Positions 50,261 to 61,665 are shown, counted from the stretch's first letter. The stretch is 64,000 nt of DNA from Strigops habroptila (GCF_004027225.2 NC_044290.2:3612906-3676905); one strand, 5' to 3'. The notes: generated from the sequence alone by a model not told the origin. Made by a program: numbers and translations.

Positions 50261-50584
50261 TCAAAGGGAAGCTGTGGGGTCTTCCCCTCTCTTCCAAATG
50301 CAGCCAAAGGAAAGAAGAAGCACCCAACAAACCACCTAAGAGACCCAAAGGTGTTTCTGATTCAGACTGTACTTCTGCAACAAGAAGCAGCATGGGCTTT
50401 GCCCTTTCAATTCCCTGCAACCCAGCCAGGTCACAGCCTCTGGCCTGGGGATATTTAAAGGTCCCCCTGTAAGGATCTCTAACAGAGACACTGCCCCAAA
50501 AGCAGGGAAGGGAGCAACAGTGGCCAACGACCACTGTAATAATCATATATCTGGATATTATTTTCTTCCCTCACACATGGTTAT
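50261..50584. other. Unique spacer, nothing recognised
   Basis: Overlapping minus-strand frames up to 101 codons show no domain. No repeat is present. Confidence 0.5.
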
Positions 50585-50760
50585 TAAGAGACGATGCGGG
50601 TCCTAAAGCTAGAACCTTTTGCTCTGGGAAAATTATATGTGACACTTTACATACGGATTAGATAATTAATGTATGTCCTGATTTCTTCCACTGTAACATA
50701 AAAAGGGTGAGAGCAGCGCTATAATTCCAGATAATTAAAGAGTGATCGAGTTACAGCAGC
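50585..50760. promoter_or_regulatory. Candidate regulatory block
   Basis: It contains AAAATTATATGTGAC, ACATACGGATTAGATAATTAATG, given here as ACATACGGATTAG followed by ATAATTAATG, then GCGCTATAATTCC, AGATAATTAAAG and GTGATCGAG. GATTAG/TAATTA cores and retained CpGs, without repeats, resemble a second enhancer core close to the one at 50.1 kb. Confidence 0.33.
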
Positions 50761-52499
50761 TTCCAGTGCAGTGGGAGCGCTGCCCGCTGTCATCGGCACC
50801 AGAGGAGCCCTCTCTATTCTTCACACCTCGCTGCTGCCTATGCTCTGCTCCCCAGTGCTGCAGCCACGGCACCTGCTGTCCCCGGCCACCAACGCCAAAC
50901 CCTGCTCCATCCCACTTCTATAATCTGAAGATGCTGAGAGGAGGCAGGACTCTGCACTCGGAAAAGCCAAACTGCAAACCACGCTCCAAGAAACAACCAA
51001 GCCAGTTTTTCTTCAGCAGATGAGCCCATGCCAGTGGGGTCTGGGCTGCTCCGCAGGTACACGCGGCTTGGACTGAAGGCAGTGAGCTGTGACAGGCACA
51101 CCGAGCCACCTCCTCATTGCTCCAAACCCTCAGGTGTATCCAGCAAACAGCTCAACAACTTCATCTCATACGGCGTCTATTCCCAAAGGACCTGAGGGCA
51201 TCAGGAATGACAAGTGCAAACCTGTGCTGGCTCCACAAGCTGGCAGAGCAGGAGGATCGGTATCCTGCTGGAATGGCGTGCAAGCTCCCAAAACAGGATG
51301 AGCAGGCAGGGCTGCAGGGCAGGACCATGCTGCGCTAGCAGAACAGCTTGCAGGGGCCCTGGTGTGGCAGAGGGCAAGAGTCACCGTGTCCCATGGCACA
51401 CCCGGGCTAACAGAGGAATATGAGTGATTCTGTAGCAACGAGTGAACAGAGGCTTTAGAGATGCAGCAGAACAGGAGAGATCCCTATCAGCAGCAATACG
51501 TGTCTCATGCTTGCACGGAGCCAGATTTGCATTAAGCCCAAACTCATTTTTTCCAGCGAGGTAGGCAAGATGTGCTCATTTATTGTAAAGAAAATGCATG
51601 TCGGTGCATGGGCACAGAGTTATCTTTTGAAATCCCTGCAGGACCTCCCTGCCTGCTGTGATCAAACATTAAAATCTAGAGCTGTCACTAAGCAAAACAA
51701 ACACAAACTGTCTGTGCTTTCGTCTGCACAGCATCCTGCAACGTGCCCCACCGCAGTGCTCCCGCCACCCCGAGGGCTCCCTGCCTGCACCCGCTGGGCC
51801 CTGGGACCTGTGCGTGGTGGGGGGGACAGCAGCAGCACCCAAGGCACACTGCAGGGTGACATTCAATGTGCTCCTAACAACCTAACAAGGTGCTGTTTGG
51901 TTTGAGCTTTTAGCAGGAAGGTGCTTGCCCGGTTCAAGTTGGTGCAGCCTTTGATGGGTCTCTGCCCTGGGTGGGTGTTGTCCCTGTTGCCTGCTTGCCC
52001 CCAGAAAGTGGGCACATACAAGCAACGAACAGAGGAAGAGGAGCAGCGCCAGGTGAGTGGTGCGGCTCTCAAGGCAGCGTACCCCTTCACTTGTCACATC
52101 TGCGTGTGTCAAACCTCCCTCTTCCTGTGCAGCTGAGCTCTGTTCCCAGAATAAAACTGAACAAAAAAGACAAGAATAAAAACCCCAAACAACTCCACCC
52201 CAAGCGCAGAGCTCTTGGGCTCGTCTCATTTACTGTGGCTTGAGCACGAATGTGCTAAGAAGAGGAAAGCACAGGCTGCAGGTGAGTAATTTCCTCTTTC
52301 AGGCTCCTCGCTCCATCTCCCCGTGCTGCCTGCTGCAGCCTTTGTTTACCTGCGCGGCTGCTCCTCCATCACATCCCTCAACGTCTCTCAAGTGCTCGCA
52401 GTTCTCCTGCTCCCCAGCATCCTGACAATTTGGTATTTAAAACACTAATAATAATAATCAAGCCATCTTATTGTTTCTCCTCCTGCAGGATCTCCTAAG
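50761..52499. other. GC-richer unique stretch, nothing recognised
   Basis: No gene is recognised. Frames up to 132 codons (51507-51905) overlap each other on both strands. A perfect octamer (ATTTGCAT) lies at 51525-51532, and an AATAATAATAAT run at about 52446-52459. Confidence 0.5.
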
Positions 52500-52700
52500 G
52501 CTGTGAAGGTCTCAAATGTCTGACCGCAAGCCTGATAAATGCTTGCCTTCAGCGATGCACTTTCTTGTACCACCTTTGAAATATGTATGCACATGTTATG
52601 CAGTGTGGATGCATATCAATGCCAGATCTACCTTTGCATATTAAATCATCACCACATCTTCTCTGGCAGTAAAATATGCAGAGCATATGCTAAAGACAGC
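52500..52700. promoter_or_regulatory. Candidate regulatory block with POU-like words
   Basis: It contains TATGTATGCACATG, TTATGCAGTG, GATGCATATCAATG, CTTTGCATATTAAATC and GTAAAATATGCAG, plus AGAGCATATGC. Repeated ATGCAT/GCATAT words resemble POU-factor half-sites. No repeat or open frame is present. Confidence 0.33.
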
Positions 52701-52725
52701 ATCTTCCCTGCCTAACCGGAGCACA

Positions 52726-52736
52726 CCCCCCCCCCC
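52726..52736 (+). repeat. Poly-C run
   Basis: Eleven consecutive C after GCACA. It is a likely length-variable homopolymer. Confidence 0.9.
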
Positions 52737-53710
52737 GGTGCACTCTCCTCCAGCATGGGCTGCTCATCCCAGGTATTTCAGCTCCTCTCCTTTGTTCTGC
52801 TCCTAGGAGAGGTATTTTTTATCCTCCCCCCGTGTTGCTTTCACGTTTTTAAGATCTTCATGTTACTGCCTGCTTACGAACACATTGCAGCTAAAGCTGT
52901 ACCCTAACTTCCCCTCTCCCCCATCACAGGGAAAACAGATAAGAGAGACTATGGGAAAGGTACCTGAAATGAGAAGCCAGCAGGAGCATGGGATTGCCTC
53001 CCCTATATTCATTCTCTCATTACACAAACCTGCAGAGGCAATCAGGGATTTCAGACCAACCTGAAGCCCTGCCATTAATGCTGCCCCATGTTGTATTTTT
53101 ACACCCGAGCAGTCAAACCTGGCTGACATAAGATTTCAGCCACAAAAAAGGAATGAGATTTTTCTGATGGAGAGTGGGAATATTCGCTTTGATGATCACT
53201 GGGATAAGAGCCAGAAATAAGAATAATCTGGTTTGGGGCATAAAACAGCTATGAGGTGCTGGGATTAGGTAAAACCCTCTTAGTGCCAGGATATGCTCCT
53301 TAGAGTGAGCCTTGGTCGTGCTCTTGGCAGCCATGGATTTGTGCTACAGAGACCCCAGAGTCTCTCCCAGTATGGGCCTTCCCATTCAGCTGGTTTAACA
53401 GCAGGAATGTTAAAATGAACAACCTGGCCACGCAAATTCACATGCAAAACATGTGCCCACCTCTCATGGGGAGTAACAGAGGTGGTTTGCCCAAATAATC
53501 CCTTAGGCGTCTAAATACTCATCCATGGGGATGTTGGATCTGCAAGCAGGAAATGGAAGCAAATGGAGCTTGAGATGGCTGCTCTAATGTTACCGATGTA
53601 GTAAAAAAAATTAATACTGTTATTAATAAAAACAACACTATCCCAGCCACCCAAACCCAGGAATCCTCCAGTCTGCATCCTGCCAGTCCCTAGGGACAGA
53701 CAGCAAGCTG
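52737..53710. other. Unique spacer, nothing recognised
   Basis: No gene or element is recognised. A run of seven A with AATTAATAC lies just upstream of the CR1 (about 53604-53635). Confidence 0.5.
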
Positions 53711-53858
53711 TCATAGAACTACAGGGTGGCTTGTGTTGGAAGGGACCTGACAGCTCAACCAGTTCCAACCCCCTGCCACGGGCAGGACACCTTCCACTAG
53801 AGTAGGTTGCTCCAGGCCTCATCCAACCTGACCTTGAACACTGCCAGGAATGGGGCAT
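53711..53858 (-). mobile_element. CR1 LINE, 3'-end fragment (minus strand)
   Basis: The inverted CR1 end reads TCATAGAACTACAGGGTGG, TTGTGTTGGAAGGGACC, AACCAGTTCCAACCCCC, TGCCACGGGCAGGACACC, TTCCACTAGAGTAGG and CCAACCTGACCTTGAACAC, ending at GGAATGGGGCAT. It lies inside a 144-codon minus-strand frame (53511-53945) that is therefore not a gene. Confidence 0.94.
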
Positions 53859-55331
53859 GTCTCTATTTACACCAAAGCTCTCCCATGTCATGTAGCAGTG
53901 GCAGAGAGGGACAGTGACTGTGCTGTGCCATACACATCCCTGCAAAGGCTCCTTCCCTTCCCTCTCTCAGCAAACTAGGGAAAGGTTTCACATTCTCTTG
54001 TCACATTGGCAGTTCTGGTTAATTATCACCCCTCGTGCTCTCTCAGCTAATTCTCCTCTACTACCTGTAGGCTTCTGTGATTCTCAGGCATTTCTCTTCC
54101 AGGCTAAGTTGCTCTCTCTTCCTCCCCCCACCTTTCACTCACCCTAATTTTGCAGGTTTCAGAAAAGAAGTGAGGAAAGCTGTCACTGTTCAAGGGAGCT
54201 CTAATAGAGCAAGAGAACAGCACAAGCCCTTTTGTTTCTCCAAGAGATGTCAAAAGGAGCAGAATTAAGGAGAAGCATTTTCTCTTCAGCTCCAGCTGCT
54301 CTTCTATCAACCCGCTCACCCTTCTCTGCTCTCCAGAGAAAGCCCCAGGGACCCTCAGACCACACCTGCAGGGACACCGCAAACCTGCTCCATCACTCCA
54401 GCAAGCAAAGGAGAGGGGAGGAGAGCAGGAGTCGTGCTTGGTGCTCCCACCTCTCATCCCCATCACACAGCACGACACTGGGGTCATGAGCTGTGTCAGC
54501 CTCCGAACCGGCTGCTGGAGCAACCCTCACCCTTTGCTACTGTTCTCCTTCAATAAAAAGCAGGCTGTAATATACAGGCTGAGAGGGGCTGTGTGGTGCA
54601 AGAGCCTCTCCCTCCTGGATATCACCACTGTGGTTGTATAGGAACAGAAGGACCAGGCTGGATACAACATCAGGCTCATTTCTACCCGCAGCCACCACCT
54701 TTTTCAATCACCTCCTGCCCCAGGTCAGAAAAAGCTTTCACTTTGCAAGAACATGCTTGGTTTTGGCCCGTGGCAGATTAACAATCCTGCAGCATAGATC
54801 AACAGCACAGGGAACACTTTCACTTCTGTGCTACTCCTCTAGAAAGCAAAGTCCTGTTAAAGTCTTGCAAAAGGTCAAGTAAAGCCCAGAAGGGCTCAAG
54901 CCTTAATCCCCAGTTCTCCAATGACACCATGTGCCCTACAGAAAACACAAGAAGTAGTAAAATCTCTCTGACATCCTTCTGGCACATCATTCTTCAGCTG
55001 CCAGGCAGGGCAGCACATCCTCAGTGCTGCTCACCAAGCCAGAAGCATACATGGTAGCAAGGTGACACATGTCTTGAGAGGTCACTGAGCCACCTCTCCC
55101 CAGTGGAAGATGGTGTTCCTCAGACATGGGGTCATTCCTGTGCTCTTGGCAGATGATGGCGATGGCAAGATGAACCAAGGCAAGGAAAAATGCAAGTAGA
55201 CACATTTTAAATCCAAACCCTTTTGTTTGCTGGAACTGCACCACAGGTGGCTGATGAGGGTACAGAGGTATGCTTGAGTGCAGCAACAGGGTACTGACAG
55301 CTAACTTTTGGCCTCAACCAGGACAGGGCAA
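53859..55331. other. Unique non-coding stretch, nothing recognised
   Basis: No gene or repeat is recognised. The frames at 54104-54523 (139 codons, minus) and 54987-55286 (99 codons, minus) have no known domain. The second contains one hydrophobic stretch (CLLAFFLALVHLAIAII) that could be a chance membrane-like run. Confidence 0.5.
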
Positions 55332-55393
55332 CCATCAGCTAAAGCTGATGGCAAGCTGAAGAGCTGAAGCTCTTTGCTGGCAAAGAGCTTCAG
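55332..55393. repeat. Two adjacent perfect hairpins
   Basis: Hairpin 1: CCATCAGCT (55332-55340), AA loop, AGCTGATGG (55343-55351), a 9-bp perfect stem. Hairpin 2: CTGAAGCTCTTTG (55364-55376), CTGG loop, CAAAGAGCTTCAG (55381-55393), a 13-bp perfect stem. Only 12 bases separate them and both share the AGCTGA/GAAGCT word family. A 13-bp stem with a 4-nt loop is well beyond chance for 64 kb. It is too short for a typical microRNA precursor. Nothing shows that it is transcribed. Confidence 0.85.
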
Positions 55394-56139
55394 AAAACCA
55401 AGTCCAGGGACAAGCAGAGATGAGAATCAGACACTTCACAGCACTGCTCCTACAACTTTAAGGAGGTGGGCCAACTGCATATATCTGCCTCTCTTTACAT
55501 GGGGATAAGTTAACAATAATGACAGAAGAAATCACAAGTAGTTGAAAATGGGAAGTTATGCAGTGTGACCAGTGGTCTTCATCTCCCATGACACCATGAG
55601 GATGGTCTGCATGCAAAGGGCTGTCCCTCAGCACAGCTTGGCCACAAGAGTAGTGGTTTCACTTGCCCAGAGCATCATCCACACAGCCAGGATCGTCCTG
55701 AAGACGCATCCTGCAAACCCATGGTGGGCTCCATTCCTCTCCTGCTTGTTGCTGTAGCTCTCCACAGCCGGGTCCACCAGCCCTCCACTTCTCAGCCACC
55801 CTACAAGGGCTGTGCATCTGATCTTTGCCCATTTCCTGGGGAAGGGGATTTTTCATTAGTGTTTGTGTTCCTTACCATCTTTCAGGATGAATCATTGCTG
55901 TTTTAAGCACACAGCAAAGATTTATGCAGTAATAGATGTGGGGAATAGCTGTGGCTCCGGGGTCTCAGAACAATAATACATAATTCAGAAATTAATACAG
56001 GGTAGCAAAGACAATGGGATTTGAAATGAACATTATCGGCCACAGCAAAAGGAAAACTCCACAGGCTCATCATGTGCAGATGCTTCCACTATCCACACAC
56101 CCAATTATAACTTTAGCTCTTACAAAGGGAACTGACTTA
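55394..56139. other. Unique spacer, nothing recognised
   Basis: No gene, RNA or element is recognised. Words such as AATAATACATAATTC occur at about 55970-56000. Confidence 0.5.
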
Positions 56140-56390
56140 AACCATTAAATCTTTATTATTTTTTTTCCCCGTGGTGGGAGGGGGAGTGGGAGTGCAGATT
56201 CCTTAAAGATAGAGAGTTTAAATTAAGCTTTAAAACTGTGACTGAGCAAGATTTAATACTGACAATTAGCCTGGACAAACAGTTAATCGTCCTGCAGGCA
56301 TAATTTATATATTCTCTGTGCAACAGGGAGAGAATGTCAGCACATTGCACTGCAAATTAGTGCAATAAAAGAATCTCATAACCTCTAACA
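56140..56390. promoter_or_regulatory. AT-rich candidate regulatory block
   Basis: It contains CCATTAAATC, TTTAAATTAAGC, GATTTAATACTGAC, GACAATTAGCC, AACAGTTAATCG, GGCATAATTTATATA and CAAATTAGTGC, with an imperfect inverted repeat at about 56216-56238. A T-run followed by a G-rich patch (56175-56190) lies at its left edge. No repeat family is present. It is an enhancer-like composition that has not been verified. Confidence 0.32.
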
Positions 56391-59044
56391 GCTCAGCTGT
56401 CTGACAAAGAGAGATCATTCCTCTGCTCCCCATGCTGTTGCCTAGCCACACTCCCATCACCCTGGGCTGCTGCTTTTGCCTGTTAGACTTTATTTCCTGT
56501 TGCCTGGACCTTTCTGCCAGCCACACCACCACTGGAGAGCTTTGCCAGATCCCCTGGGATGAGCCGGTTTGGAGGCTTGGTGAGGAGAAGATAACAAACT
56601 AAACAAGCATCCCTATAGGACCTAGTGAGGATTCAGGTCCTGAATTAGCAAAGCAATGAAACACAAGCCTAAGGGTAAGGATGGGGCTGAGTGGCAGCTT
56701 GGGGCTTGGCTGAGCAGAGCCTGACTAAGCTGGGCTCAAAAGCCAGGTTCAGAGACCAGCTTTCCAAGCTGGGCATTAGCAAGCTCAAATGTGAGGCAGG
56801 GTGGTGCTAAGGAGCTTATGTTCTTCCAGGTCAGGTATTTCAGATAAAGCACACGATTGAGGCCAATGAGCAGCACAGACATTTTTCTGATATGTATTTG
56901 AAGAACACCAGTGCTCATATGTCTAAAGCCAAATTCTGCAATGAGTAATAAAAATTCCCCATAATGATCTATCTGGATATTTTTAATGGGTGGACTGGAA
57001 CGCTTTTTGGAAGACCATAGCTACACCTCATTCTTCATATTCCCCCTCATTCTATGATACGACTTTATGATAAAGTTAGATATACACTCAATTTTCCCTG
57101 TAGGTCCAATGGGTATTGCTAAAACCCATGTGTCATATCACGACAGAAAGACAGTAGGAAATTATAATGAAGAAAAAAAGCAGAACCCCCACCCTTTAAC
57201 AATATAGTCCATATCCAATGTTATTATTTCAAGAGTATTATTTCAGTGGAGGTTTTCATAATGACTTACTGACCTAAACTATTAAACACCAGCCCCGTGT
57301 CTACAGTGGAACAGATGAAGTACTCCAGAAATAGCTACAATTCAGTGATACATATATTATACACTGTGCAAATTTGTTGAGGAACTTTTATAAGAGGGCT
57401 ATAGAAAATTAAATTAATTATTAATCAAAATCAGCAATATCTTTTCCCCTCATCTCCTACTAATACCATACAGGTGGCTTCCACTGCTCTTTTATACTGA
57501 ATTCTTTTCCCTGCTACAATGCTTTGCCTTTCTGTGCTAAAGGCACCTGGGAAGCTGCTGTATGCAAAGAATTTGTTTTAAGAAAGGCAAAATGTCAGAT
57601 CCCTCAAAATTAGGTACTAACCAGTAGGAGACACTGGGATATTGGCAAAAAAATATAATTCATCTTATTCAAGTTTATCCTTATTTCCTGTGAAATTAAA
57701 TTTGCATTTCTTTCGGGGTAGAAGAAAAGGCATAGTGGGGTATTAAAGTCCAGAGAAAGCTAGTGCGGGGATAAAATATAGAACTCCACTGGGACTTCCA
57801 GCTCTTAGGCACAGCAGGAAACTCAATACAGATTTACTTAAAATAGGTTAACAAGGCAGTTTGCCATCATCTTCTTTTAGCACTAGAGGACTCTGCTTTC
57901 GAAGGACACTATTAAAGGGAAGAAGGAAGAATCAGGACTCGGCGCATTTCCAGCACCAGCATTCCCCTTCATGACACTTGGAGGAAAAAATGTCCTTCTG
58001 TTTCATTTCAGCTATCAAACAAATGGAGGTAACGGACCAAGTGGGGCAAACTGGTCCAGGCCTGTGCTCCACACTTACTGAAGATCTGGTTCAATATCTA
58101 CCCGCTTCTTAAAGACCTAAGGATGCTTACATAGGATTCCAGAGAACTGCCATGCAAACACAGACCACAGCCTTCATTACTGGCTTCAAATCCCATCCAG
58201 TTTCATATCCCTCTGTTCTGTCTGAGTATATCCACCAGTGGCACGCAGCTAAAAAACCAGCATGACCAGCTAAAACACCAGTGTCCTCCCAGAGAAAGCT
58301 TTCAGAGACGCAAATGGCCCAACCTGATTGCCTGGCATCAGGATACATTAGAAGTAAGAAGCTACAAACTCACTGGATTTATCCTCTGTGAAGATTTACA
58401 CTCTGCGACATGCCATTCTTCACAAGACAATGTGTTTGCATAAAATGCTGAAAACACAACAGGTTTCCAATGTTGTTTCTCTAAAGACAGCAATAGCTCC
58501 CCCCAGAGCACATGCACACAAACCTAAATGCACACACGTAACGCGTGTGTCAGCTCAGCTGTGTGTCTGTATGAAAAACATGCTGAAATGCATTTTTTCA
58601 TCTGGAATTTAAACAAAACTTAGGTGAAGTTAAAAACCAACTACACAAAACACTTCTGGAGCAGTTATAACTATTTCTTAGTGTCATGGTGAGTTGTTTG
58701 AGTTTTTTAATGCAACCAAATGCTGATATTGCTGTAAGCACAACTCAAGACACTTATGTTAAATCTCTGTGCTGAGAACTTGGTGATACCAGTGTTAAAA
58801 AAAGGCATTTTGTTTGATTTTGTTCAAATCTTTGACCTTCCAGCAAATGAAAATACCAAATTTCTCCAGAAATATATTACAGGCTTTGTAAAGTAATTCA
58901 TTTCCTCCTCCAGCTCAGCCACCAGCTCTGGGATCATGGTCTTCTCCATAGAAAGGGTGGGCTTAATCCTAGAGCTGTCCTGCAGGGGCAGGCAGAGCCC
59001 GGCATGGCAGCCTTGCTACAGCACTGCCTTTCCCTTGCCCATGC
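56391..59044. other. Unique non-coding stretch, AT-rich in its middle
   Basis: No gene is recognised. The interval 57000-57720 is AT-rich with ATTAAATTAATTATTAATC at about 57408 and a perfect octamer at 57700-57707. A small CpG-bearing hairpin (ACACACG / CGTGTGT) lies at about 58532-58550. Nothing else is seen. Confidence 0.5.
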
Positions 59045-59349
59045 CACGGGAAGTGGTGAAGTGACCATCCCTGCACGTATTTAAAAGACGTGTAGATCAT
59101 AGAATCATAGAATGGTCTGAGTTGGAAAGGACCTTAAGACCAGTTCTACTCCCCAGCCATGGGCAGAAGCATCTCACACTAGACCAGGTTGCTCCAAGCC
59201 CCGTCTATCCTGGCCTTCAACACTGCCAGGGATGGAGCATTCACCACTTCTTTGGGCAACCTGTTCCATGTGGCACTTAGGGACGTGGTTTAGTGGTTGG
59301 TCTCGATCTTAAAGATATTTTCCAATGTAAATGATTCAGGATTCATGAT
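59045..59349 (+). mobile_element. CR1 LINE (plus strand), split by another CR1
   Basis: The left part (59045-59097) reads CACGGGAAGTGGTGAAGTG, ACCATCCCTGCACG and TATTTAAAAGACGTGTAGAT. The right part (59270-59349) resumes exactly where it should with GTGGCACTTAGGGACG, TGGTTTAGTGG, GATCTTAAAG and TTTTCCAATG, and ends in a decayed terminus (GATTCAGGATTCATGAT). In an uninterrupted CR1, ACGTGTAGAT is followed directly by GTGGC, so the intervening 172 bp are a later insertion. A small internal deletion (between TAGTGG and GATCTT) is also apparent. Confidence 0.92.
59098..59269 (-). mobile_element. CR1 LINE (minus strand), inserted within an older CR1
   Basis: The plus text starts CATAGAATCATAGAATGG, the intact inverted CR1 terminal repeat. 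It continues TCTGAGTTGGAAAGGACC, CAGCCATGGGCAGAAGC, CACACTAGACCAGGTTGC, CACTGCCAGGGATGGAGC, ATTCACCACTTCTTTGGG and CAACCTGTTCCAT. Its ends join the host CR1 cleanly without target duplication, in keeping with CR1 behaviour. It matches the fragment at 19.2 kb closely (CACACTAGACCA, GATGGAGCATTCACCACTTC), so both probably belong to one subfamily. Confidence 0.95.
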
Positions 59350-61234
59350 CACAAAGTTAAAAGTATTTGATTATCACCTACCATCAGGTGAATTGGAGGC
59401 CAAGCAAGGCCCAGCTCCTACCAGGATGGATGCTAATTAAGTCCAGAAGCACAGCCTGGATGTGCAAAGTGGCTTGCGCAGAGGAAGTGTCTTTCACACC
59501 TAGTCACTGTGCAGCATAAATTTGTTCCAACAAAATTACTCCTTAATCATCCATTTTGTTGAACAAGATTTCACATTAGTCATCCCCAAAATAGAAGTCA
59601 GTGAATGGTCTTTATCTACTTAATGAAGGTGGTAATCACTTTATTCCAACTGGTACAGTCTGTAGCCCACATCCACACTTCGTAGTACTAAAAGGATCCT
59701 TCTCACAGTTCAAACTGTGTTACTTTTAACGAGCTCCAGAAAAGGCAAATCTGGGCTGGTTTAACCACCTTTGCTTTTCTTATTGTTGATTGCAACTCTC
59801 TACAAGTGTAAAATTAAGACCTGTTGTACACTTGCCATCCTTGGTACTTGCTGTTATTGTGGAGGGAGGATTTCACATGACAGGAGAAGATGTTCTTCAG
59901 CGGTTGCAAACTGCAACACCGAAGAGCAAACTGACCTCAGAAGGCGGCTGACCTGACCTTCATGTTCCTCTACCACCAACTTCTTCATTAGTAAATGAAA
60001 TATATATATAATCAAATATATATATATAAAGGTTTTTATTTGGCTGTAACACAGCATTTGGACCCATTTTAGGGCAGTTGTTTTATTTTGCTCACAAGAT
60101 CTTTCAGGGGCTATAAAGGGATGAGAGTACACACAGATTAACGACACGGGATTTGCAAGGAGGTGTGACAGAGGAGGGGGATATAGGTCACATTTTTAGG
60201 CTTACTAACATTAAAGGCGCCCCTTTAAGGACTTAGTGGTAATGAGCCAGCAAATTATTGTGATGGAGTCAAAACTAACCCTTTGGTTCTGCAGATCCAG
60301 AGAACCAATCTGGAGGTGCCCAAGTGGAAAATGATGTGGTTTGTGGAGGTCAGTATTGCAGGTCGGTGTTTGTGAGGGCTGCCTGCAACTGCTGGGGCTG
60401 CCCACAAATATATCACTGCTGAAGCCACTCACAGCAAGCAGGTGCGACCTTTGCAAGGATTAAGGAGCAGCTGGAATGGCAAGGAAATAAGCTGGGAATG
60501 GCAGTGAAGTTTGTACAGGGCTCTGTCAGCACAGCAGGGTCCTTCCAGCAAACGTTAACCTGCCCGGCTTCGAGGTGGAGTGGACATTGTCCACCCTGAA
60601 AGGTTTCTATCCCCACAGGTAAACCGGCCAATATACAGGGTAAAGGGGAAAAATGAGATCTCATGTGAAGGGGCTTTTTCTCACTGAGCATCTCTGATGG
60701 GAGAGCTGGGAACAGAGCCTCCTGCTTAAATAAAGGCACGGGAGGCAGTGTTGCTTTGCAAGCTCCAGTCTGATTTGCTTCTCATTAGAGCACATACATC
60801 TCAGTGTTTTTACTCATTAGTGGTTTATACACCTCTGAAAATCCATCTATTGCACTGGCTGTCTCAGTATTTAGTCTCTTACATTATCCAGCCTGAGTTT
60901 TCTGCCTATTTCCCATCTTGTTAATACTCTTCTCTATTTTACCATCTCCCTGGTTTATGAAGTGCGTCTGAATCTAACAAAACCTTCCAGGAGGGTGGCT
61001 GGCAGAAGACAGACAGCCCTTAACAGCAATGCAACTCAATGGATGGCACAGGGAGGGAAACAACTTCATCTCAGCTGCAGTTTCAATGCCTGCAAATTGA
61101 GACCTTCTGCAATGGAGACAGGGACAGGAGCAGTTCTCTTGGGTCCACCACAAGCTCCCCAACACATACATCAGAGGTACCATAGAAAAAGAGGAGCAAG
61201 GAGAAACTCCTCCTTGCCCAAGCACAGGACACCA
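59350..61234. other. Unique non-coding stretch
   Basis: No gene is recognised. The stretch holds an imperfect (AT)n run at 60000-60029. Frames up to 113 codons (60962-61303) show no domain. Confidence 0.5.
60000..60029. repeat. Interrupted (AT)n microsatellite
   Basis: Two AT alternations (about 11 and 14 bases) are separated by AATCAA. Confidence 0.85.
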
Positions 61235-61665
61235 CCAAACATTTGCATTATTTCTCATAACAAGAGGGGGGGGAAGTTACAATGGAAACTGAGATACAAT
61301 TAATTACCTGTTAACTGAAAATGAAAGACCTTCTGCTCCCAATATCTATCCCAGTTTAATTATAGGTGTCTGGAGCCAGAGAGACTGCGTGTTCACATGT
61401 GTGGTAGGAGGTGGTAATAGGCAGTTCGCTCCCCCCACCGTAATCCTGCCTCCAACCTCTCACTGTACCTGTTTCTGATATGTGCAATAAGCACGAAGAA
61501 GGGCTTTGGATTACAAAGAGAGACCTCCCCCTCACCTTGTAATTACCAAATTAACACATTCTAATGGGTGAAGTACTCCAGTAGCAGACTATGATTAATG
61601 CACAAGTCCAATTAGCTGCAGATTCTTTCCCTCTAATTTTAGCCCACTTAAATAGCATGAGACAA
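61235..61665. promoter_or_regulatory. Candidate enhancer-like block with T-box and homeodomain words
   Basis: Motif words are frequent: octamer ATTTGCAT (61241-61248), CAATTAATTACCTG, TTTAATTATAGGTGTC (AGGTGT, T-box-like), CACATGTGTGG, TTGTAATTACC, AAATTAACAC, GATTAATGCAC, CCAATTAGCTGC and CTCTAATTTTAGC. No repeat family and no supported gene is present. The clustering is among the densest in the window and suggests a developmental enhancer, but this is inference from composition. Confidence 0.36.

Noticed and set aside
53511..53945. 144-codon minus-strand frame
   Set aside because: About a third of it is the CR1 fragment at 53711-53858.
54987..55286. Hydrophobic segment as a membrane protein exon
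   Set aside because: A single short hydrophobic run lies in a 99-codon frame without splice borders or similarity.
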